In this document: positions 40,096-49,700 of the stretch, piece by piece
Layout of the letters: each line of letters starts with the position of its first letter
How positions within the stretch are numbered: the first letter of the stretch is position 1
NCBI RefSeq assembly: GCF_009758205.1
Contig: NZ_WRXN01000013.1
Location: 124,001 to 188,000 of the forward strand
Direction of reading: 5' to 3'
Source of the DNA: Chitinophaga tropicalis
GTDB taxonomy: Bacteria > Bacteroidota > Bacteroidia > Chitinophagales > Chitinophagaceae
DNA: 64,000 nucleotides
Program-made: the position numbers and the translations under genes
Notes under the pieces: generated by a model
Databases searched by the model: none
Told to the model about the DNA's origin: nothing
Seen by the model: only the letters and a program-made list of their open reading frames with translations

Positions 40096-42183
40096 ATGAC
40101 TACAAGGATCTTTAGCAACAGGCTTTCAATTATCGGGTTGATATTCGTAATTATAGTAATAATTTCAGGATTTACGCGCATAGCTCTCCTGGCAGGCACT
40201 CCGTCTTCCGGTGTTGCACTCGGTCAGGTTACGGGATCGTTTCTTATCGGGCTTCTTTACGATCTTTCGGTTGGTATTTTTATTATCATCCCTTTTGTTT
40301 TACACTTATGGCTTCAGAATGATCTTATTTATAAGAGGAAGATATTTCCTTTTGTTTGCCTGTTCTTTGTGGTAGCATTAGGGGGATTGTTATTTACAAG
40401 TATTATCCCAAAGGATTTCAGCCCGGAATTATACCGGGCAGTCATTTATTATATAGGTTTCCGCTTCCTGGTTTACCTGTTCCTTTTCTCACGGACACCC
40501 GCTTTTCGTTTAAAATGGCGGACAGGGGTATTGTATATAGGAATGACGATTGTCACTTTCCTGTTGTTGTTTAACGCTGTTGCTGAGTGGTTCTTCTGGC
40601 AGGAGTTCTCTACGCGTTACAATTTCATAGCGGTAGATTACCTGGTGTATACTACTGAAGTGATCGGCAACATTACTGAATCCTATCCGCTGATGCCTAT
40701 CCTGACAGGCCTGTTCATTCTTGCGGTGTTGCTGGTAGTAGTATTAAGGCGGTTGATCCGTAACAGCGCGGTTTTACCGTTGTCTTTTGCAAAGCGGTCT
40801 GTAATTTCAGTGGGTATGCTGCTATTGCCGTTGCTGGTTTATTTTACTGTCCCGGAGAAATGGCGGCATTTTAGCCGGAATGAATATGCAAATTCATTAG
40901 CAGGTAATGGCCTTTTTGAGTTTGCAAATGCGTTTACACAGAATGAGCTGGATTTTTACAGTTTTTATACTATACTACCGGATGATGAAGCATTCCGGAT
41001 AGTTCACAATCAACTGCAAACTCCCAATAGCCGGTTTGTTAAGAACGATCTTTATTCCATTGAAAGAGATATCAGTTATAATGAACCGGAAAGAAAGCTG
41101 AATGTAGTACTGATCAGTGTAGAAAGCTTCAGTGCTGATTTTATGCAGGCTTTTGGCAGCACAAAGAATATTACTCCTTACCTGGATTCTCTTGCCGCCC
41201 ACAGTCTGCTTTTTACCAATTTATACGCCTCCGGTACCCGGACTGTCAGAGGACTGGAAGCATTATCACTCTCCATTCCGCCTACCCCCGGGCAGAGCAT
41301 TGTAAAAAGGCCGGATAATGGTCATCTGTTTTCGCTGGGCAGCGTGTTACGTAGTCATGGGTATACTACCCAGTACCTTTATGGTGGGTATAGTTACTTT
41401 GATAACATGAAAACATTCTTTAGCGGAAATGGCTATACGGTAATCGACAGGTCTGCTATACCGGCAGCACAGGTGCATTACCAGAACATCTGGGGAGTGG
41501 CTGATGAAGATCTGTTTACACTGGCGCTCCGGGTACTTGATTCCAATAGCTTGTTCCGGAAACCTTTTTTTGCTCATATCATGACGGTAAGCAATCACCG
41601 TCCGTTCACTTATCCGGAGGGGAGAATTGATATCTCACCTGAAAAGCAGATAAGGGAAGGAGCGGTGAAATACACAGATTATGCCATTAACAGGTTTTTA
41701 AAAGAGGCTAGCGCCAGGAGATGGTTTGATAGTACTGTGTTTGTGATCGTGGCAGATCATTGTGCCGGCAGTGCTGGCAGTGTGGAATTGCCGGTTACCG
41801 GGTATCATATTCCAATGCTGATCTTTGCTCCCAAAATATTACAGCCGCAACAGGTAAATACGTTAACCGCGCAAATTGATATTGCTCCCACTATACTTGG
41901 TCTTTTAAAACTCCGGTACCGGTCTAAATTCTTTGGGTATGATGTGCTGAATATGCCGGCAGACAGGCAGCGTGCATTCATCAGCACTTACCAGGGGCTT
42001 GGTTATCTGCGGAACGGAAAGTTAGTTATTCAGTCGCCCGTTAAAAACATAAAAGAATACCAGCCTGACTTTATTACCGGTAATGCGAAGCAGATCACGT
42101 TGAATGATTCCCTGGCACGTGAAGCTATTGCAGACTATCAATGTACCAGCTGGCTGTTGAGGCATGGACGGCAATCTGAATAG
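40096..42183 (+). CDS. LTA-synthase-family sulfatase-fold membrane protein
   Basis: A 695-residue protein with about five N-terminal membrane helices (residues about 12-260) and a C-terminal sulfatase/alkaline-phosphatase fold (about 330-610). Visible active-site pieces are LISVESFSADF (metal-binding Glu), SGTRTVRGLEAL (candidate Thr nucleophile), and VIVADHCA (metal-binding Asp-His). These match the lipoteichoic-acid synthase/MdoB phosphoglycerol transferase family. Gram-negative Bacteroidota lack lipoteichoic acid, so the role is more likely transfer of a phosphoglycerol or phosphoethanolamine-like group to envelope glycans. It is separated from the NRPS cluster by a terminator and seems to be its own unit. 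Confidence 0.92.
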   Translation: MTTRIFSNRLSIIGLIFVIIVIISGFTRIALLAGTPSSGVALGQVTGSFLIGLLYDLSVGIFIIIPFVLHLWLQNDLIYKRKIFPFVCLFFVVALGGLLFTSIIPKDFSPELYRAVIYYIGFRFLVYLFLFSRTPAFRLKWRTGVLYIGMTIVTFLLLFNAVAEWFFWQEFSTRYNFIAVDYLVYTTEVIGNITESYPLMPILTGLFILAVLLVVVLRRLIRNSAVLPLSFAKRSVISVGMLLLPLLVYFTVPEKWRHFSRNEYANSLAGNGLFEFANAFTQNELDFYSFYTILPDDEAFRIVHNQLQTPNSRFVKNDLYSIERDISYNEPERKLNVVLISVESFSADFMQAFGSTKNITPYLDSLAAHSLLFTNLYASGTRTVRGLEALSLSIPPTPGQSIVKRPDNGHLFSLGSVLRSHGYTTQYLYGGYSYFDNMKTFFSGNGYTVIDRSAIPAAQVHYQNIWGVADEDLFTLALRVLDSNSLFRKPFFAHIMTVSNHRPFTYPEGRIDISPEKQIREGAVKYTDYAINRFLKEASARRWFDSTVFVIVADHCAGSAGSVELPVTGYHIPMLIFAPKILQPQQVNTLTAQIDIAPTILGLLKLRYRSKFFGYDVLNMPADRQRAFISTYQGLGYLRNGKLVIQSPVKNIKEYQPDFITGNAKQITLNDSLAREAIADYQCTSWLLRHGRQSE

Positions 42184-42250
42184 AACAACAGGTTACTCAC
42201 TTAAGCAGTATTTTCCTCATTTAAAATTAACATACCGCTAAACTTCCCAT

Positions 42251-42331
42251 AACATTCGCTTTAGACATTTGCACACTGAATCGCCAACGTAAATCCATAT
42301 CGATTATGCACACTTGTCTAAAGCGAATGTT
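42251..42331. repeat. 17-bp perfect inverted repeat around the start of a TonB-dependent receptor gene
   Basis: AACATTCGCTTTAGACA (42251-42267) is the exact reverse complement of 42315-42331. The 47-bp spacer also carries a direct repeat, TGCACACT (42270-42277 and 42307-42314). The ATG at 42306 lies in the spacer and the next in-frame ATG, 42327, lies in the right arm. It could form an RNA hairpin over the translation start, bind a dimeric regulator, or be a recombination site. Confidence 0.85.
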
Positions 42332-45300
42332 CTTAAGCTCGCTGCTTTTCCTTATTTCATTGTACTCAGTAGCCCAGACCAACCTTGCAGGTATATCCGG
42401 TAAGGTGAGTAGTAGCAATGGAGAGCCCTTGCCAGGCGCAAGGATACTGGTAAGGAATGAATCTACCGGTTTCCAGACCAGGGCTGTCTCTAATGAGAAG
42501 GGAGAGTTCCTGTTAAAGGAATTACCATTAGGTACTCCTTATTCTGTTACTGTTGAATCTATGGGAATGGTTACCCGGAAACAGACTGGCTATGCACTTA
42601 ACCAGGGAGACCTGTTACAGGTGTCTTTTCAGATGGCTGAGAAGATGACAGACCTCCAGGCAGTTGTTGTAACTTCCGGTTCTGTAAAGAACAAAGTAGA
42701 AAATATCGGCGCTGTAACAGCTGTAACAGCCAGGGATATAGCGAAGCTGCCGGTTAACGGACGTAACTTCACTTCGCTGATGGACCTTTCTCCTCTAAGC
42801 AGTGGAACGAACTTATCAGGACAACTGGCATCTGCTACCAACTTTACAATTGATGGTATGGCTGCAAGAGGTACTATTTCCGGCGGACAACCAACCGGCG
42901 CATATTCCATCACTATGGAAGCCGTACGTGAGTTCCAGGTAGTAACCAACCAGTATGACGTTACTTACGGCAATGCCGGTGGCGGTACTGTTAGCACTGT
43001 AACTAAATCAGGTACCAACACACTGACAGGCAGCGCCTTTACTTTCATCCGCACCAACTGGCTGTCCAGTAAATATGGCCTTAACGGACAAAAACGTAAT
43101 CAGCCATTCTCTACTTATCAGTATGGATTCTCACTCGGCGGACCTATCATCAAAGATAAAGCGCATTTCTTCTTTGCATGGGACCACCAGGATGACTCAC
43201 GTCCGTTATATATAGCCAATATACAATCGCCCGCAGACGAGAAGAGGTACAATGTTACCCAGGCTACGCTGGATCAATACCTGACTATCGCAAGAAGCAA
43301 ATATGGTGTGGCCGGCTCTCCTCAATTCGGACAGTTCGATAAGAAGAAGAACACACATGCCTTATTCGGAAGGATTGACTGGCAGCTGAATTCCAGGAAC
43401 CTGTTCACTATCAGGGATAATTTTATCTATGATATGGATAACCAGTCTGACGGAGATAACACTGCTATCAATATTTATGAAGTATACAGCAGCAGGAAGA
43501 GCATCAACAACAGCCTGATAGCCTCACTGCGTACTTCTATCAACTCAAATGTGACAAACGAACTGAAGCTGCAGCACTACTGGGAGTATAATAAATTGTT
43601 TGCCAACTCCCAGCTGCCTGCAGCTAATATACCCAGGGCCATTGTACAGAATATCCAGTCTGTAGCGAGCGACAGCTCAACAGTAACTACTGCTATACAG
43701 CTGGGCGGACAGCGCTATGGCGGTGATTACTTCAATAATAACCTGGTACAGTTAATAGATAACCTCTACTGGAATACTGGTAAGTCACACTTTACTTTTG
43801 GTGGTGGTGTTACCTTTACTCACCAGAATTCCATCTATGGTAGCGAAACCAACGGTCGTTTCTACTTTACCGGGATGGACAACTTCAACAACCTTACTCC
43901 TTACCGTTACGCAAGAGACATCTATCTGACTGACGATCATAATATCAAATTCAATATCCTGGTGCCTAATGTATATGCTCAGATGCAGACAACGTTATTC
44001 CCCGGATTTGATATCACCGCCGGTGTGCGCGTAGATTACACGGCATACCTGAACAAAGCTAATTTCAACCAGACTGTTAACAGTACCCTGGGATTAAATA
44101 CCTCTAATAAGCTCAGGACTTTACAGGTACAGCCCCGTTTTCAGGCTACCTGGGACCTCGGGCAGAACAAACGTGATATTATCCGTGTAGGAGCCGGTAT
44201 TCTGGGATCTGCTCTGAACCCTTATTCTATGATCAATAATATGCTGTTTGACGGATCGCATATAGTAGGAGTGGACCTGACAGGCAGCCTGGTGCCAACG
44301 CCCAATTTCCCTGGCTACAGGGCTGATCCGGCTACAGCTCCGGGTATGGACCTTCTCAGAAATGAAGCTATTCCCAAACTGGCTACTATCAACATGAATG
44401 GTAAAGATGCAAAAGTGCCTACTGTTTATAAGATGAATGCTTCCTATTCCCACTTCTTTACAGAGGCGTTCCGGATGAGTATTAACGGGTACCTGACCTA
44501 TGGCCGTAATAACTATACTTATATAGATCGTAACATGGTAGATCAGCCATACTTTACCATTGCAGCGGAAGCTAACCGTGGCGTGTATGTACCCGCATCA
44601 ACCATTAATGCAGCCAATGGTGCGGCCGACTGGACAAAGAGCCGTAAAACCACAGAGGTTGGCCGTGTACTGGAACTGCAGAGCATCGGAAAGGTGAACC
44701 AGATGGCTTTTGTGATAGATGGAGCCTATCGTTATTACAAGGATGGAGAGATCGCGTTCTCTTATACCTGGAACCAGTCTAAGGATAATACTTCCTATAA
44801 TGGCAACGTTGCCAACACTGCAACGCTGGTACAATATGTAAAGGATGATCCGCGTAACCTGGGTAAGATGACCTATTCAGATAACCAGTTCCGGAATAAA
44901 GTGGTTGTATATGGTACAGCCCCTACTTTCTGGGGAATAAGCGCAGGCGTACGTTTCTCCGGTATCGGCGGTACACGCTACACCCTGTATGTAAACGGGA
45001 ATATGAACGGGGACTTTGTAGCTACCAACGACCTGGCATATGTATATGATCCTAAGGACAGCAATACGCCTCAATATCTGAAAGATGGTATCAACGCTAT
45101 TCTCAGTAACCCGAATGTGGAGGAAAGTACAAAGACTTATATCAGAAACAGTTTCGGAAAGATGGCAGAGCGTAATGGAGGGGTAAATCCATTCTACGGT
45201 GTATTTGACCTGAGATTGACCAAGAAGATAAAAACGTTTAAAAAACAATATGTGGAAATCTCTGCAGATATGTTCAATGTAGCTAATTTCTTCAATAAAT

Positions 45301-45464
45301 CATGGGGTGTTAACCATAACGTAGGGGCAACCAGCTTGTATACTATCAAGAGCTTTGACCCGGCTACAAATACATTTAAATACGCTGTCAACACTAATGC
45401 AGGAGTATCTTCCCTGAGCGGAAACCCTTACCAGGTGCAGATAGGAGTGAGGTACGGTTTCTGA
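42306..45464 (+). CDS. Oar-like TonB-dependent receptor with carboxypeptidase-like N-terminal domain
   Basis: A 1052-residue outer membrane receptor. The signal peptide is MHTCLKRMFLSSLLFLISLYSVAQ; a start at 42327 would drop the basic n-region, so 42306 is preferred. Residues about 28-110 are a carboxypeptidase-regulatory domain (ISGKVSSSNGEPLPGARILV), about 115-230 a plug (LQAVVVTSGSVKNKVENIGAV, GGGTVSTVTKSGTN), and the rest is the barrel, ending in Phe (VRYGF). It has no susD partner downstream, which fits Oar-type receptors for proteins or peptides rather than glycan SusC. The start region lies in a 17-bp inverted repeat, pointing to unusual control. It ends at a terminator and lies upstream of the lanthipeptide operon, without evidence of co-transcription. 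Confidence 0.92.
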   Translation: MHTCLKRMFLSSLLFLISLYSVAQTNLAGISGKVSSSNGEPLPGARILVRNESTGFQTRAVSNEKGEFLLKELPLGTPYSVTVESMGMVTRKQTGYALNQGDLLQVSFQMAEKMTDLQAVVVTSGSVKNKVENIGAVTAVTARDIAKLPVNGRNFTSLMDLSPLSSGTNLSGQLASATNFTIDGMAARGTISGGQPTGAYSITMEAVREFQVVTNQYDVTYGNAGGGTVSTVTKSGTNTLTGSAFTFIRTNWLSSKYGLNGQKRNQPFSTYQYGFSLGGPIIKDKAHFFFAWDHQDDSRPLYIANIQSPADEKRYNVTQATLDQYLTIARSKYGVAGSPQFGQFDKKKNTHALFGRIDWQLNSRNLFTIRDNFIYDMDNQSDGDNTAINIYEVYSSRKSINNSLIASLRTSINSNVTNELKLQHYWEYNKLFANSQLPAANIPRAIVQNIQSVASDSSTVTTAIQLGGQRYGGDYFNNNLVQLIDNLYWNTGKSHFTFGGGVTFTHQNSIYGSETNGRFYFTGMDNFNNLTPYRYARDIYLTDDHNIKFNILVPNVYAQMQTTLFPGFDITAGVRVDYTAYLNKANFNQTVNSTLGLNTSNKLRTLQVQPRFQATWDLGQNKRDIIRVGAGILGSALNPYSMINNMLFDGSHIVGVDLTGSLVPTPNFPGYRADPATAPGMDLLRNEAIPKLATINMNGKDAKVPTVYKMNASYSHFFTEAFRMSINGYLTYGRNNYTYIDRNMVDQPYFTIAAEANRGVYVPASTINAANGAADWTKSRKTTEVGRVLELQSIGKVNQMAFVIDGAYRYYKDGEIAFSYTWNQSKDNTSYNGNVANTATLVQYVKDDPRNLGKMTYSDNQFRNKVVVYGTAPTFWGISAGVRFSGIGGTRYTLYVNGNMNGDFVATNDLAYVYDPKDSNTPQYLKDGINAILSNPNVEESTKTYIRNSFGKMAERNGGVNPFYGVFDLRLTKKIKTFKKQYVEISADMFNVANFFNKSWGVNHNVGATSLYTIKSFDPATNTFKYAVNTNAGVSSLSGNPYQVQIGVRYGF

Positions 45465-45483
45465 TTGCCGGTTGCAGGTCATG

Positions 45484-45514
45484 AAAAAGGCGCAATTAAA
45501 TTGTGCCTTTTTTT
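45484..45514. terminator. Bidirectional Rho-independent terminator
   Basis: AAAAAGGCGCAATT (45484-45497) pairs with AATTGTGCCTTTTT (45499-45512), with one G-T pair in RNA; the innermost A-T pairs would open as the loop. It has an A run on one side and a T run on the other, and it lies between two convergent genes, so it can serve both. Confidence 0.85.
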
Positions 45515-45559
45515 ATGAATTTATTCATTCTCCACGATTTCTTTCTATGTCAGATATCG

Positions 45560-45808
45560 TCAGCACTCGGAATAATCTGATGAAAAAGTACCATTAACTG
45601 CATATAATTTATCTATCCTGATCTCTGTCTGATCATCCAGCTTCAGCCATTGTTTGCCTTCGCGTTCAAAAACGCTTTCAATGAATCCGTTGGCACGGGT
45701 AACGCCATTGTCGTCATACAGAATGGCAGCTTTCTGCTTTTTCTGAAAGAGGTCCATGACCAGGGGATAAAAAGACCCGCCGGTTGGAATAGTTTCTCTG
45801 GTATCCAT
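45560..45808 (-). CDS. Small protein of unknown function
   Basis: An 82-residue soluble protein starting MDTRETIPTGG. The frame extends upstream to an ATG at 45835, but that longer start would overlap a good -7 promoter element (45833-45840), so the internal ATG at 45808 is chosen. The protein has no signal peptide or membrane helix. It alternates short basic and hydrophobic strands (KKQKAAILYDD, ANGFIESVF, QWLKLDD), which may form a small beta-barrel. No family was recognised. It faces the receptor gene and shares its terminator. It is unlikely to be a shadow, because no gene overlaps it on the other strand. Confidence 0.7.
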   Translation of the reverse strand: MDTRETIPTGGSFYPLVMDLFQKKQKAAILYDDNGVTRANGFIESVFEREGKQWLKLDDQTEIRIDKLYAVNGTFSSDYSEC

Positions 45809-45832
45809 AATGTTGAATATTGAGTGATTATG

Positions 45833-45840
45833 CAAATGTA
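45833..45840 (-). promoter_or_regulatory. Bacteroidota-type -7 promoter element
   Basis: On the minus strand this reads TACATTTG, a full match to the TAnnTTTG -7 consensus of Bacteroidota sigma-ABfr promoters. It would start RNA about 18 bases before the chosen ATG at 45808. No clear TTTG -33 element was found at the usual distance. Confidence 0.45.
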
Positions 45841-46467
45841 CAATGATCGTGGGTTTTCCTTTTATTTTTTAGGGAGGACAGAGTAATTGGTTGTTATTGA
45901 GGTAGATATTACCAGATATAAAATATCTTTTTTTATCAGAACAAAGAAAATTTTTTTTTGAGTATTTAGGATAAATTGCCAGCAGATTATAACCCTCAAA
46001 TTAACCCGGATTCAAATGGACCCAACTGTAAATTGCATTGTAGCACTATAAGAACCCCAGGAAGAGCAAAAGACACAAGGACAGAAACCATCAGTTTTAA
46101 TGTTGAGTGTGCAATTTCCTGATTCACCTGATATTATTCGAAGAGGTATTCCTTAATGTTGCGGCCTGTAGTTATGCCACATAAACCTGCTTTTGTTTTA
46201 TAACCTGTAATGATTGTTTAATGAGAAACAGAAACCCTCAAAATAATATTCGCTATTGGAAGGCCGGCTAAGTGTATAGCCTGTGTATTCTTCTGAATGC
46301 TCATCTTTTTACCGGTAAACGCAAAATGAGCCGATGCAAGTGGCCATCAGCAGAGGAGCGTTTTGTGCCTGCGCATCCATGCTGCGCTTTTCCCCGCATG
46401 GCGTTCAATACTGGTATAATAACGTGAAACTTTTACCAATTTTTCCCCAATTCAAATTGTTAATCAA
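45841..46467. other. Long intergenic leader upstream of the lanthipeptide precursor
   Basis: About 630 bp without a convincing gene. It is A/T-rich with poly-T/poly-A runs around 45928-45958. It holds a palindromic hairpin at 46299-46331 and smaller GC-rich repeats near 46371-46400 (GCGCA...TGCGC). TATAAT at 46415-46420 resembles a sigma-70 -10 box, but Bacteroidota rarely use it. The promoter of the lan operon should lie here. Confidence 0.6.
46299..46331. promoter_or_regulatory. Imperfect palindrome, possible operator or RNA hairpin upstream of lanA
   Basis: The outer arms GCTCAT (46299-46304) and ATGAGC (46326-46331) enclose the perfect palindrome TACCGGTA (46310-46317) with T-rich and A-rich flanks. 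It lies about 137 bp before the precursor ATG. The role is not known. Confidence 0.4.
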
Positions 46468-46713
46468 ATGAAACACTCTAATGTAGACGTAATCCGCGCA
46501 TGGAAAGATGCAGAATACAGAAATCAGTTATCTGCAGAACAACTGGCTACCCTGCCTGCTAACCCTATCGAATCAGCTGATATCGATGGTTCCCTGCTGA
46601 AAGGTGGTATTGCCCGCGAAATTGAAGCACCAGCAGTTTCTGGTGGCTGGGTTTGCACCATCAGCGGAGAGTGCAATGGTGGCTCCTGCTGCAATCCGTT
46701 TACTTCCCGCTAA
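46468..46713 (+). CDS. lanA: Class II lanthipeptide precursor (mersacidin/lacticin-481-like)
   Basis: An 81-residue precursor. The leader begins with VDVIRAWKDAEYRNQL, the signature of the mersacidin/lichenicidin family. Double-Gly sites occur at residues 46-47 (SLLKGG) and 59-60 (AVSGG). The likely core, residues 61-81, starts WVCTISGEC and ends SCCNPFTSR. It has four Cys (63, 69, 74, 75) and five Ser/Thr (64, 66, 73, 79, 80). CTISGEC matches CTLTSEC of mersacidin and TISHEC of lacticin 481, the lipid II-binding ring with its key Glu; Thr64-Cys69 has the same spacing. Ring pattern beyond this cannot be read from sequence. The gene lies 84 bp before the LanM synthetase, with a strong hairpin between. 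The product is probably an antibacterial peptide. Confidence 0.93.
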   Translation: MKHSNVDVIRAWKDAEYRNQLSAEQLATLPANPIESADIDGSLLKGGIAREIEAPAVSGGWVCTISGECNGGSCCNPFTSR

Positions 46714-46737
46714 GAAGGAAGAGTATTCCTGATATTC

Positions 46738-46768
46738 AATGAGCCGGCAGGAATTCTGCCGGCTCATT
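46738..46768 (+). promoter_or_regulatory. Hairpin between lanA and lanM (attenuator or RNA stabiliser)
   Basis: AATGAGCCGGCAG (46738-46750) pairs perfectly with 46756-46768 over 13 bp with a 5-nt loop. There is no T run behind it, so it is a partial terminator or RNA processing/stability element rather than a full stop. It would raise precursor RNA relative to the synthetase. Confidence 0.75.
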
Positions 46769-46797
46769 CCCCAACAATAACCACCATCAGCTAATTT

Positions 46798-49700
46798 ATG
46801 TCCAACGCTACGCTCATACGTCCGGCCCTGCTGTTACGCGCACTGAGGCAGGACGAAAGACAGGAACTGCTAAACACGCATGCTGTACTGCGTGATAAAT
46901 TGAATGGGACAGCGCTATCTTCCCCTGCTTTTTTTGATGCAGTTATAGAAACTGATATACCATTACCCAAATGGCTCTGTGACCTGGCAGACTGGTATGA
47001 AGAAGAACCTCAGTCAGCCCCCCGGTTCTCTGCCCGTTTCATTACAGATGTACCCCTGGCAGCATTTTTTGATGTAGCAGAACCCATTATCAGCCGCACT
47101 ACTGTCAGCTTTCGCCAATGGCTGGAAACGTATAGTGCTGAAGTACCCCAATTCCCATTTAATATAGATGAACTGGAACAGCAACTGCTGTTTGACATGG
47201 CCTTTTCCATATTCGACATGCTTGACCGCACAATGGTGCTGGAACTGAATGTAGCCAGGCTTAGCAGTGAACTGACTGGAGATACCTCTGAAGACCGTTT
47301 TAACAGCTTTATCCATCTGCTTTCTGACCCCGTTAAACGTATTGCGCTTCTCGAAGAATACCCCGTACTTTTCAGGAGCATCTATGAATTTTCCGGCAGA
47401 TGGCTGGACAATAGTATGCTTTTTGTACAACGCCTGACCGGCGACTGGCAAAAGCTTAAAGAACATTTCAATATCACTTCAGACGGTGGTATACGGAAGT
47501 TGCATATCAATGCGGGAGACCGTCACAATAACGGCAAAACCGTTATCCTCATTACTTTCAATACCGGCGAAAAGATTGTTTATAAACCCCGGGGCCTTGA
47601 CCTTGATCTGTATTTTCAGCAGATATTACAATGGTTCAATGACAAAGGCGTACAACCTGCTCATAAACTGCTGAACATATTAAACAGGCAGGACTATGGA
47701 TGGATGGAATTTGTAACATACCAGCAATGCTCCTCTCCTGGAGAAATAGAACGCTTTTACAGCCGCATAGGCAGCCTGCTGGCCATTCTCTATGCCATTA
47801 ATGCAACTGATTTTCATTATGAGAATATTATAGCGGCCGGAGAATACCCGGTGCTGATAGACCTGGAAAGCCTGTTCCATAACAACGGCGCCGCGGAAAT
47901 AAAAGATATTGACAGCTTCCTGGTTGCCAGGATGAAGCAGTCTGTACTGCAGATACATATCCTTCCTTTCAAACTATATATGGATGAAGGTGTGGTGGAT
48001 ATCAGCGGTGTCTCTGATGTGGAAGGAACAGACCATCCTAAAATGATACCTATATGGGAAGGGAAGGCTACAGATGAAATGAAGCTGACCAGGATGAGGG
48101 GTAAGTTCACAGAAAGTAAGAATAGCCCCCGTCTACAGGAGAAGAAAGTGAACGTGCTGGATTATGCGCAATACATTGATGCTGCTTTTAAGTCATGCTA
48201 TGATCTCATCATGCATAACAAAGAGGCTATGCTTAACCATCCTTCCCTGTTAGGAGGACTTTCCCGGCAGGTACAGGTACGTATACTTGTACGGGCCACA
48301 GCTGCATATACACAGCTTATCCGTGCAGGTTTCCATCCGGATTACCTGCGGGACGCCCTGAAGCGCGACCAGCTCTTTGAGATGCTGTGGACCAGTGAGC
48401 CTTCAGGCGGCGTGTACCTGAATATAGTTCCATCTGAGATCGCATCTTTAAACAGGATGGATGTACCTTTCTTTGTAACTACACCTGACTCGCTTGACAT
48501 ATATCCCGGCAGTCTTTCTGAAGGGAAACCCTTTTTCAGCCAGACAGGGTACGAACAGGTAAGACAGAAGATCGCAGACTTCTCAGAAGCAGATCGTGAG
48601 CTGCAATGCTGGTACATTAAAGCAGCACTTTCATCTTCTACTTCTGCTCATGGTGGTGGTGGCGTTGATAAGTACATATCTGACCGGTACCTTTTAACAG
48701 GAGAGAGGTCAGTTACGCAGGAAGAACTGGTAGACGCAGCAAAAAGTATTGCCAGCCGTATTGCTACGCTGGCCATACGTTATAATGATCATGCACAGTG
48801 GGTAAGCCTTATTCAGCTGGATGATGATAACTGTGATGTAAAACCCCTGATGATAGATATTTACAGTGGTATCTCAGGTGTAGTGCTTTTTCTCGGGGCG
48901 CTTACACATACCACTGAAGATAAAAGCTGCAATGACCTTTTCAATCAGAGTCTGAATAAACTTCTGCAAATGACCCGCATCTTCATGGACAGGAAGTATA
49001 CCCACAAAATGGGTGCTTTCGACGGGTGGGGCGGTGTATTGTACACGCTTCAGCTGCTGGAAGGCTGGTCTGACAGGGAAGATATCAGATCTATGAAAGA
49101 AGAGATCAGGGATTATATCATTGCCAATCATCATCACATTACAGAACATGACATCCTGGGAGGAACGGCAGGGTTGATACTTTGCCTCATGAAAGTGTAC
49201 GATGATACCGGTGATGAAGAACTTTTACAAACGATGACCTCCCTGTCCGGAAAACTACTTGAAGCGGCGGTAAAGATGGAAGAAGGAATAGGCTGGCAGA
49301 ACACCATCACCGGTAATATACTTGGAGGACTGGGCCATGGTGGAGGCGGCATTGCTATCGCCCTGATGGAAATGTATGCGCTGACAGGAAAGGAGGAGTA
49401 TCAGCTGGGAGCAGAACAGGCGCTTGCATATGAAAGAAGCCTGTTTATTCCGCAAAGCGGTAACTGGATGGATAAAAGGGCTTTCCGCAGCCAGGAGCTG
49501 GAAGACCAGATAGCTCATGAAATGATTGCCTGGTGCCACGGGGCTACTGGTATAGGACTTAGCAGATTGAAGATCTATCGTCATATGCCGGCCGAAGTCA
49601 TAAAGAATGAGACAATGACAGCTATTTCAACTGTACTGGAACGCGGAATGGGAAAGAACCAGTCTGTCTGTCACGGAGATTTCGGCAATATGGAGCTGCT

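Noticed and set aside
40096..42183. True lipoteichoic acid synthase
   Set aside because: The fold matches, but the host is Gram-negative by all other evidence, so teichoic acid synthesis is not claimed.
46415..46420. TATAAT as a promoter of lanA
   Set aside because: It is a sigma-70 -10 match, but Bacteroidota use a different consensus and no matching -35/-33 box was found.
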